64,000 nt of DNA, taken from Phoronis australis. Taxonomy: Eukaryota > Phoronida > Phoronidae. A program made the translations under genes and the position numbers. This document shows positions 28,101 to 40,100 of this stretch, piece after piece. Below the pieces are notes generated by a model. The model was not told the DNA's origin. It saw only the letters and a list, made by a program, of their open reading frames with translations, and ran no database searches. The first letter of the stretch is position 1. Each line of letters begins with the position of its first letter. Location: the NCBI GenBank assembly GCA_002633005.1, contig NMRA01000315.1:214221-278220 (forward strand), in the 5' to 3' direction.

Positions 28101-31100
28101 TTTGCTGAATCTTTAACTGCTGATTTGGTAACTGTTATTGAAACAGAACAGTAAAATGAAACTTTGAAACCATAACCAGTTCCAGTCTAGCTATTCCTTA
28201 CTCTCAACGTTAACCAATAGGAATGTCTGAAATTGCGTTATTCTGTTCTGATGGTCAACGAGAAGCCATATTGAATGATGCACTATCCTGCCCGTCTTAG
28301 CACGTAGAAAGAGTATGTGATCCACACGTTTGATTTATTCTTAACCACGTAGTATGAGTGATTTGCGCTCAAATTGCAATAGAAATCAACGATATACCAT
28401 ATAAAAACTTTTTATATCAATATTCTAGGAACACTTTTTTCACAGGGGAAAACAAATTTGGCCCTGCGCTATACAGATGCCAAACATTTTTTGACAATAC
28501 ATCTATAAAAAATAACAAAATGCAATACTGCAACAATATAATACGTTATAGAGTAGGACATTTAATAGTTTATTTTGTACAAAATAAATTACAAACTTAT
28601 TACTTGTTGTAACACTGGTTGATGTATGCACATGTGATTCGGTTCTTTAATCATTGGGGATTTCTGACTTTGTACTGCGTTATTATCATTTTAATCAATG
28701 TTAAAAATTCAGCCTCTTAAGAAACGGAGCACTCGATTTTCTAAGACTTACGATATGTAATAGAGCAGCTCAAGAGTTTTTAATTGGCATATGTTCTATA
28801 AGAATGGAACTTTATTTTGGGTGTTTCTTTATTTCATCTAGACGAATGCAAATTTGTGTGATGTTACTTTATTTTGCAGTCACGTGCCCAGCAGGATTCT
28901 TTGTGAACAGTGCTGGGGGTTCTTCGTATAAAAGGTGCTCGAAATGTGATATTGGGGAATATCAGGATAGAATTGGCCAAACACAGTGCAAGAAGTGTCC
29001 ACCAGGAACTCGTTCGCCTTTTGCTGGAGCAAAAAATCTCGTCGAGTGTGAAGGTAAAAACATGCGCCAACTCAGGGGAGGGTGGGGGGCTCGGGGGATC
29101 GAAGTAGCTCCCTCAATTTGTCGGAATGGGCAATAAGGACCGCTTCAGACAAACAAATTCTCAGAGAAAAGTTTAATTCGAGAGAAAAATCCACTAAAAC
29201 GGCAGGAACTACCAAAATTCGGCGAGTGCACAGTTCACGGCTCTGAACATACCATGCAAAACTTTAAAAGGTTCACATTCTCAAAAATTCGAGCCCTCTC
29301 ATTTTTTGGTCTGGGTGCGCGCATGGGTTCAGTTTTTTGATCACATTTCTGTTCCGTAGTTTATCAAAATGCTTGTGATTTTATCAGTGGTCCGTCAGTA
29401 AGTTCAACGATCTTCGTGTAAGGGAAGTATAGTCCCATCACTGAACTTGAATTTCACAGATGTGCTTACAGGGACTGGGTAGGCCTCAGGTGTCAGAGCA
29501 GCTTGTACTTATTGCAGAGATTGACAGCTGCGAGTCATCTCCTTGTCAGAATAACGGAATTTGCATAGATGGAAAAAGTTCGTATCACTGTGAATGTGCA
29601 CTGGGCTTCACAGGTAAGACGGTGTGCAAATAATTCCGTTTCGGAATTTGACAGTAGAGTTTGATTTTCGTCATTTTAAACACAGTCTGGAAACTGAACA
29701 ACGTACATTTAACCATATTGATTTTAATTTGTTGATCTTTTGCTGAATCACATGGAATTTTTTTAATAAGTTAATCGTTGAAAGTTGTCTCTCTTTCCAT
29801 GGTTAGATAATTTAGACCAATTCCAAACAATAAGCCGCACAACAATATTTATCAGTGGTTTGTACATGTATTTTCTGCCAACTGCTTATTTATGATTTTG
29901 TCTTCTTACACAGGTACCGATTGCACTGAATTTGATTGTAACTTCCATGAATGTAGAAACAACGGAACGTGTTTCGCCATTGGCAGCGATTACAATTGCA
30001 CTTGCCTTGAAGAGTTTATTGGGGACCGGTGTCAGTATCAACGAGGTTAGTTGGCTCTATTTAAATGGTAGCTGTTGCTATAGACGCTTCTCTTGTGTTT
30101 CTTACGGGATTGACGATTTGTCGATGAAGTCTCGGTACTTAGTCTACGTAAAACCAAAAATGTATTATAGTTTAATTACACAGATCTCTATCCTACTTAC
30201 TTCGACACGACGTTTCGGTTCGTCATTATTACGGTCATCTTCAGCTTTACAGAATTTTTACACGACGAGCACAACCGGGGCATGAAATGTTCAGTGATGA
30301 TTATTTTATCAATACCCCCAAACTCGAGCCAATCTTCATTCATCGTCGGCTGCTCGGGATGCTTAATTAAATAGCGGTTTTAACCAAAAATCTTATTATT
30401 TCTTGGTTGATCACACAGTACCTTTGACAAGATTATATCAAGAAGTATTTGTGAACCTATAATTATGAAGGACTCACGTCCGTCTTACGTCACAGATCTC
30501 CAATTTTACTGGGTGCATATAGAGACGGAACTTCGTCAAACTCTGTCTCTTGCATATAATCGACACCAAACCAGCAATTCCAGATTCTCCGGGTTCCTTT
30601 AATGGCGTATTAGGTCACGCCGAAACTTGATGCGTTGCTCACCTCGTCACTCCGGTCATATTCACAATATCATAGGCAGTGGATTGAGGCCCCTGCCAGA
30701 TCAACTGGTCAATGCTCATTCAAAAAAAGTAAAATGTGAGATAACAACTGAAGTACTTGCGTGTACTTGTATTTACCGGGATAAGCCTACTGGTACCCAA
30801 AAACATTGCGATCGTACTTGTAAATCAACTTTTGACTTTAATGGCTACGGCATGTAACAAAAACTTCCCCATCTTACTCTCATATGCAATATTTTATTCT
30901 GTAAGCGTTCGTCAATTCTCAACAGCTTGGAGTAAATTTGAAATCTTTAAGAGTTTCAGAGTATCTGTGGGGAAACACAACCCATGGACAACCTGAATAT
31001 CTCTTTATGGGGATTAAAAACTAAAATTTAATAAGCCTCTTACTCTCATGAAATTGGCCTCATTTAAACCCCTACATTGATAAATACTGTTGGATTTGAC

Positions 31101-34100
31101 CAAACCTAAGTTACGGATTCGCAAATGGTGCTTGTTAGCATTGCTCGTGACTTGAGTTGCCACTTTATTTGGGATGAGTATGGTATTGCTTTTAAATCTG
31201 ATAGGGCTTTGGTTAAGAATTCAGATGAGGTGAAATGCTGCTTTACGTGTTTTTGGTGAATCGTGATGTTACCTTTCAAGTGAGACGGCGCATTAGCAGG
31301 GCATGGGTTAGGATTGGTAGAAAGCATCAAAACAAGGCTTAGTGTCCTTTTAGGGAACAAAATATTTTAGATATCATAATGCATGCCTTTGAATACACAA
31401 GAAACATCACTCGGTAGGTTTGGTCTGAACCACTCATAGTTTATAATGCTGTCAGCAATAAATGTTTTGCAGATATATCACATAGTATTGCTTAAGTTTA
31501 TTTCTGTATTCTTAGTACACGGAGGTTGGAGTCCCTGGAGCAGCTTTGGTGAATGCACGGCGTCGTGTGGGACAGGAAATCGACTACGATCCCGTACGTG
31601 TACAAACCCTTCGCCAATGTATGGCGGACGCAGGTGTAACGGATCGGAAAACGACAGAGAGCTGTGTAACCAACACGGATGCACTGGTATGAGCGTGATA
31701 AGCTGCACTAAGATTCTCAAAACATGATGTATGTTTTTTATATTTTGGATGAGATTCCAAGTAGAGGATGGAACAAGGGGGTGCTTTTTGTGATACTTAG
31801 CTATAACTGACAATTTACGACAAATTGAAAAGTTTTAACTTGCTAAGTCGCAACAGACGACGAAAAATATCTGTCTCACATTTTATTTGCTGGGTAGTTC
31901 AGGAGGATGATTAGCTATACAGGGACATGCCCCTAAATTTTGTCACTTAAAGTATCAATCTTGGGATTTTTGGTAATAAATTGAGCATTTCATTACCTGG
32001 CTTACTAATTACAAAAATAAATAAGCCCAGTGGCATTCAAAAAACTCCAGCCATACCAAAGTTCATTGCTGTTGGCGTTCAAACGCCTGGCCCGTAAAAC
32101 TGGAGTGGTCACGCTGGGGCGTTTGACGTGATAAGCAGTGTGTCGGCATCGGAAGTGGTGCAATTCTCCGCCGTTTTCGTTGGTGCCGTATTGTGCTTTG
32201 TAATTACTTCAAGTTTAGCCAAACGTTTTTCTCAGCACGCGGAAACTAAAAAGCTCGATCAAACGGACACTTACAAAGTGACCCATTATTCCGCGTCATG
32301 ACGTCTGACCGCAAACGAAATTCCGAGCATTACCGGTTGCCTGAAAACGGAATTGCCCTGTCTCATGACGGCGCATTTTACGGAAAGCTAATACAATGGG
32401 AAAACTATTGACTTTTCCTATAGTTCAGACGTAATGAATCGTAAACAAATCCCTTGATACTTTTAAACCGGTTCATCTCAGCGCTATATTTTGGGTTTGG
32501 AGAGGGAACTATTCGTGGCTTAAAGAACTTTGGGGACGTAGTTCTGAATCATCCGTGTCGTTCAAACAGACAATAAGCTTTTAGAAATAAACATGCAAAT
32601 TCAATAAAAGTAGTTCTTTGTGAACCCTGCTCTTAGTCATACAACTGTTCTAGTTGGCTTGTGTAACTAAACGCTGCTTAACTAACGGTTTACGGTCCTG
32701 GCACCAATTTCAGCATTGCGAGAACAATGATGACCTTATCTATGTTACTGTTTAGTTGACGGGCAGTGGGGCAAGTGGTCGAATTGGACAGACTGCTCAC
32801 GTACGTGTGGGGGAGGAATACAGAATAGGGCACGAATGTGTGACAATCCACCACCTGCATATGGTGGACTGAGTTGCGAAGGAGCGCGGTTGGAGAAGAA
32901 GCAATGCAACAATAATCTTTGTCCAGGTAAATTTATCTGCCATCTCTCAAATTGTTGAAAGTACGTACACAGTACCGTGATTTCAGTAGACCCACATTTG
33001 CTTCAAGGTAGGGAGGAAAAAACCTTTTCTGCCACTTGTCATGTACGTAAAAATCAGTTTCGCTGAACGTTGCATTCAGATCGTGATTGGTACAACGAAA
33101 AGTCGTTTTGAGGTATTTACATCTATGTTTTAGTTTCACTCTAAAGGACTAAGCTGCTCCATTGTGGAGCTTGTTAGCAATAGTAGCCAACGGTTCCACA
33201 AGTTTATATCACCATGCTCTCTTAAAATGTCAATTAAGTAGAAGTTCTTCCACATTCATTTTTTTTCATTTCTTTGGTGTCATTTTATTAATGAAAATCT
33301 CTCGAATGTACACGAAAGTTTAATTTTTAGTGAATGGCAGAATGGGTCCTTGGTCTGGCTGGACGTTATGTTCACGTTCGTGCGAAGGCGGTGAACAGCG
33401 AAGAAATAGGTCATGTGATAACCCGCCGCCATCTAACGGAGGACTTCATTGTAATGAATCTTTGGAAGAAGAGAGGCCATGTAACGTGGAAGAATGCCCA
33501 CGTAGGTCTTGAAATTCTGTTGTTTACTTATCAAGATATAAGACATTGCTCAAAATCAGAATGTGCAGACTTGGTCAATGGACTCGTATCAACTAGCATA
33601 TTTCGGACAAGAAATGTTCTGTGTTAGCCACGATGACATCGTATTTTGCACGCTTAACAATTTCAGACATGACTTGCCAATTTTATTAAGTAAGAATTTT
33701 TTAAAGAATTGTTATAATTTATTGATACCAGTTTCCTGTTACATTTCAGCTCCTCCTTCGTGTGATTTATTTGCTCCCTGCCAAAATAATGGAACGTGTG
33801 TTAACAACGGTTCGGACTATACTTGCTCGTGCCACCGAGGCTTCACAGGTTTGGTTATCCAACTTGTCCTTGCATCGTACTTTCAATAAAATTGATATAA
33901 AACCAATCAATAATGAACATTTAAGATGACTATTTTGCTGTATAAGGGATTTTTTCACGGGCACCAGTGTATTCAAGCGTAGGTGCTAATGGACCTACAT
34001 TTCACATTTGGCTCAAACATTTGATCGACTGTTTTTGATAATCTTCTAGGTAAAAATTGCACACTTAACGACTGCAGTGAAAACGACTGTCACAATAACG

Positions 34101-37100
34101 CCTTATGCCTCGGACTTGAAGGCGGGTACAAGTGTTTGTGTCAACCATTTTTTACGGGAAAGTTTTGCGAAGTACGCATGGGTAAGTCGTTCTTCGCTTT
34201 ACAACTGAGTGATGACAGGAAGTCAACTCAATTATAGACTCATCAAAACGAATTTGCAGAACATTTCATCCTTATACCAAGTACCTTGGTGGCAGTCCAA
34301 AACCTCTTATCGAAAAAGGGAGTAATTTTAGTAAGGTATTAAAAGTTAGAAAGTAATGAGACATGTTCCAAACACATAGATTGGTCTTTCCTTTCTTAGA
34401 TACTTGGTGTGGAGCATGATTCATCCCAGACTGATCACCATTTTCAGGAAGAACTGAATGTAACAGTTACAATTATCCTGTCTGCTCTCATGTCATTGGA
34501 GGCGTGCGTAGCCTACGGAACTGACCATACTGAAAGATTTCATTTCAAAATTGCAATATTTAACCAACACCTTTACCCTGTAATGGATTGCAAAGTGTAC
34601 CTCTTGCTGTTCATGTTGTGGCCGTCAACTGAAAAGACCTGTTCATTGGATGGACAAAATATTTGGTCACTAGCGTTTCTGTGGACATTGGACATGCATT
34701 CAATTTTCTGATCCATGTATTTCCAAGTGCTGGTGCAGGGATGTTCTGTGTGGAAACCCCTTCAAATTAAAATGTGCTGCTCTGAAAAAGCAGTAGGCCT
34801 AAAGTGGATTTGTTCATTTCAAGAAGGGGTATAAAAATTCTTTTTTCAATTGGTATTGAAAGGTATCGCAATCTATCCAACCAGTATGATGAGCATCTCA
34901 CTTAATATAAGTGGCCAATCATAGTTTCAGTTATCGTTGATGTCGCCACACAATGAATGAGACCCCCTTACTGGGAACATGCCATCGAATGAAAGTGCAT
35001 CGTTGGTCAAAGATCAAGAAGTCAAAGTGACGTTAAACCGGTGAATTCTAAATTTCCTCCCCAACAATACAAACAATAATAACTTAAAATTTCCATTATG
35101 TTTTTACTTAATTTAAATATTTTAAAATGACTCAGGTGTCAGAGACGAATTAGAAATACTAAGAAAACAAACATTTCATTGGAACATGTATTCGACTTGA
35201 ACATGTTCCATACATTATGTTTCTCAACAGTTCACTTATTAATTTTAATTGAATAATGTGCATACATGTATAAGCTTGAAAACGTGTTTTTCTTAAAGCG
35301 GAAAAGATGTGACCATTTTCATTTGGTGTCGTGATGCATTTCATACTGAAAGTAATTAATGTTTTCGACTCGCTATACAAATGAACAAGTATTAATTTTT
35401 TCGGTTGAATTAGAAGACGCAGATGGGGGCAGTGATGATTATGTACAATGTACATAGGTACGTGTATGGCGATAGAAAAATTCCAGTCATCTTCGGTTGA
35501 CAACGTTGTCCACATTTTCAAGGTGTGAAAAGAAAAACACCACTGTGCAATGTATACTAGAGTACCGATAAACTTAGACGTATCAAAACAAATTTACGGT
35601 GATTATGCGTTAGGTGAAAAAAGAAAGAAGGAGGTGTTCTGCGTCTACAACCGTCTGCGTCCCACTAGACCACTAGTTTAGACAAATTTTAAGAGAAGGG
35701 TGTTACAAAAACTAGATACGCTACTGCTTTTACAGTCCTTTGCAATAGGAGAGTTTACGAAGCACGGCTGCCCATGTGTAAAGCTGCGTTAAGATTTATT
35801 TTTCATTTTAGTTGACGGCGAATGGAGCCCCTGGGGTGAATGGGGTGGCTGCACGCGACGTGATGAAGGTGAAAGGTCACGGAACAGGACTTGCTCCAAT
35901 CCGTTGCCACAGAATGGCGGTAGAGATTGCACAGGAGAAGCGCAAGAGATTGCTGAATGCCCTGGTGCATAATTTGTTCTTCTATTTACAAAGCGCAAAC
36001 AGCTTATAATGATGAAATGTCCAGGTTTTTGAAGGAATCCCTTGTAACGAGGTCTACCATTTCGTGTTTTGTCAGCGGAAATGGCACTGTGGAGGGTCCA
36101 GTTACAATTGCCAGAAAAGATATTTGTTGCAGGTCCCTTGATTTGCATGCTTGTTTTGCTGACTGGCCATTATGAATAATTCGGGGTACATTCACAAACT
36201 GTTTCACGTGAACACGTTTATCAACGGGGAACATTAAGACCGAAGTTTTCTTCTTGCACGGGTTTAATACGAACCTTAAAAGCAAACCCTATTCACTTGT
36301 TGAACAGCGAGTGACACAGGCATTCTATTAAAAAATAAAAGACCCAGCCGTTGACTGCGTGTCCTGTGGAGTTACAACTTCTAGTGGTTGGATTGCGCTA
36401 ATAACAAGGGGTCGGAAATAATGCAGTGGCCAGGAACATAAATGCTCTGGTGTGACCAAAAGCTAAATCCAGCGTTTGATTTTTATAGCCTTAAAACGAG
36501 GCGACGGGTTTCATCTTCGTTTATAAGTCAGTCGTTAACTCTCCAAACACTAGAGGGACAGCTGTACAATGTGCGTACCTCGGTGGCGGCGTCAAATTTT
36601 GGATGATATTTCTTTACTTTCTTTCCTGTTGACAATATGAAATGTGTTAACCATGTTTACTAGAACAGATAACCGTGAGAGCGTTAGCTGTCTAAGCCCT
36701 AGAGTCCGAATCACTCAGGCGATTTCTGATTTAATGGTAGAGGACACCTAATGCACTAATGCAAGGAATTGAGTGGGGTGCTTATCTCCCTTGTGGACGG
36801 GTACTTTGAAAAAAGACAGTGGAAAGATTAAAAAAGTCTATACCACACCGCAATTCAGAGTTTAATCATTGTACAGCAAGAACATGTTTTATTTCAAAAT
36901 CAAGTCTTTAAAAGTGCAGCAAAGTGATCTGCAAAACGATGATGAGATAATGTGTGAGGAATATTCGGCGTAGCAGCCAAATCAAGCATGAGTGTATTAT
37001 AATTACCTATCGCCAATATTGGTGTAGATCGACCTGATCATTCAAAAATCTTGTATAGCACTTCACCCAAGGTCTGTCTGTGGGCAGGTTGTAGACATCT

Positions 37101-40100
37101 CGGGACTGATAATAGACTTTTTTCTTCGTTCACAGAAACTGAAGTTAAGGATTTATCAAACCTTATGCACAAAAATTTTCCGTTTTTATAACACTTCACG
37201 TATGTCTAGCAAAATACATTAAATGTGTTCTTTAGACGAGATGTTTAATCATTCTCAAATGCTTCTTGATCAGAGTGTAGACATGTACCAACGATTTTGC
37301 TATTGTAAGACAATGCTACTATCAGTATCTGGTTACAGAGTGTGTGCCTAAATTACTTCGGGCTCCACCAAACGGTCTGGTCAGGTGTTCAAAGAACAAC
37401 GGCATGACTTCATGTACAGCGCTTTGCGAACGCGGCTTTGGCTTTAGTACAGCCGTTCCGAACGGTGGAAGATATGAATGCGGACCTGATACTGGGTGGT
37501 TGTGGTTTACGCAGACTAACCCTAAAAGATTTGAACTTCCCGATTGTACCCAAGGTACATTTCACCTTAAACTAATATTTCATTCGTTGTGATTAGTCTT
37601 TAGTACTTAGTACGAAGAGATTTTACCTTTACGATTTGGAGTTACGATTAAAGTGCGAATGCGCGTGAAGTGAAGTGCGACTTCCAGGCGAAATTTGTTT
37701 CGTTTTCAATGGCTTTCCAGCTCATTCAGCTGATGTTGCATAGTGTCATCAAATGTATGTAGTTAAATTGCCGGAGCGCAAGCTAGAGAATGCGTTTAAA
37801 GTGATGTTTTGCTTTTTCAGTTTCCTTTACCAAGTTTACGATCCTAACACTATCATATAACTATCTGGCAATTGTTACACGAAGCAGACGTTTAGTCACA
37901 TCGCAGCAGGAAAGAAATCTCGCAATGAGGCAATTGGGATGTATTTTAACGCAAACTGGCGACTTGAAAAAAGCTCAACGATGCGACAACCATTGCGTGT
38001 TTTACAAAAACACCACCATATTTTTCAGGCGACGACAGTCAGGAGGTGGTGGCAAAAGTGGACGTCAAAGACTTGCCTTGTGACGAAAGCACTATTGAAG
38101 AAGTCTACGAGCAAGTTCAGAAATACCTGAATGTTCTGGATGGTCCGACCAAGAATGCCACAGTTCAGTGTTTGGAGAGTGTGTCTTCCAATAGGAAACG
38201 TTCGGTGGATTCACTGGGTCTTCAGATTGTTACCAAAATCACGTACAACAGTTCCGGTATTGAACCATTTTCAAATACCCCATGTCATGATGAAATGTGT
38301 CTGTGTTTGCTACATGTATATGCGATGTATTACGTTTCAGATATGCTTCTGTAAGTGAAATTCGTACAATTCAATTTCTTTATGAGCTGACTCAAATTTA
38401 AAAGGTTGCTCACGCTATGTTGTATGGAAAAACTCAAGACACGTACAGACGGAAATTGTCCAGTGAACAATTGTCAATTCATTCTAGAAATAGGTCAAAC
38501 TGAAATGACAGAACTTCTTGAAGAGGCAGACACGATGCTTGCCAACGGAAGCGTGCAATTCGACATCAAGGGTGTAGTTTACACAGCTAGTCCCAATATG
38601 ACTGCGTTCGTTAATTGCTCTCGGGGATCTATATTTGCTACTGGAAGCAACATTTGTGGTAAGTAGACTCATAAAATTCACAATATTTCAAAAACCATAT
38701 AATAGTGCTTCAGTAACAATATTGTCAGACTTGTGATACTGGTTGGCTGAATTTTTTTGAACAATAAATTCATGTCACTAACACGCTGAAAAGACATTAT
38801 GTTATTGCTGAAACATTTTCCTTATCGAAATACAAGACTAAAATATATCAAGTAATTTTAATGTTCCCGTGTCTTCAGCATTTCCATGAGGCATGCCCAG
38901 TACGTGTACCATCAGAAGTGACGAAAAATAAAGACATATCTTTACTTTTCAAAAAAATCCATGACTAGTCCATTTGCTATTGACCAATGTCTGACGCTCT
39001 AATCAAATGAAATATTGATCGTACTTTTCCAGTAAAATGCCAACAAGGTACATACTATACATTCAACAACTTCGGTGTGGCGGAATGCACTCCGTGTTCT
39101 CGAGGAGACTATCAGCCGGAAACAGGGCAATTGGAATGTTTGGATTGTGGAGTCGGCTTCACGACTGAAGACAGTGGAGCGAAGAATCAAACGGAGTGCA
39201 GTAAGTGTTCACAAATTCGTTGACTCATAACATTTACCTACCCCTTTTGTGGGATGTCCTTTTTACTTACAATTTAGATCAGAATGAAGTTGAGCAACAA
39301 GAATATTTGCACGTCTTAATGTTCACTAGAACAGTCTTTTAAACTGCATTTAGAGAATACAAACATTTGCATTTAACAAAGCCCTTGAACTTGTATTACC
39401 TTGTAGGCTTNCTCTCTCCCTGAACTGCCTTTGTTACTTTATTAGCACAATGCAATCCAATCCCATTATACTATCTTCCTTACTCGCAGTTGCTTGTCCA
39501 CCTGGTACTTATTACTTACGGCATGGAGACAACACTCAAGGCGCAGAGTGTGTACGCTGTGGCATCGGCTTCTACCAGCCTCAGGAAGGGTCAAACAGCT
39601 GTTTCGAGTGTCGCAAAGGAATGACCACCAATGGATTGGGTTCGACTAATAAGGACGACTGCAGTACGTTTACTTTTGTCAAAAGAGCACAACACACAAA
39701 TTTAGGAGAGCCACTGTTTACTCCATATATCTTTAATAAATGGCAGAATACTACAAAGTAATGGTTCACGTGTTGTTTTTTGATAAGTCGACCATGTCTT
39801 TAATTACACACAAAATGTCCCTGGTCACGACTTTATAGCTAGCAAACACATAGGCACATACGGGCAGTTTCAACCGGTGATGTGTTGTAGGTAAACCTAA
39901 TACGAATTATTGAGTAAGTTTTGAAGATAGTTTAAGGTATGCTAAAGAACTGGGGTCTTGCATCATTAAGAATTATGGGTGCAATCAGATATCGACATTT
40001 TCGATAGTTTTACGATGTTGCCTACTATGTGGGTGTGAAAAATATGCAGTCAGTATTGTGTGTAGTCGTACCTGGGGTGTTTGCCTGGCAAACACAGTTA

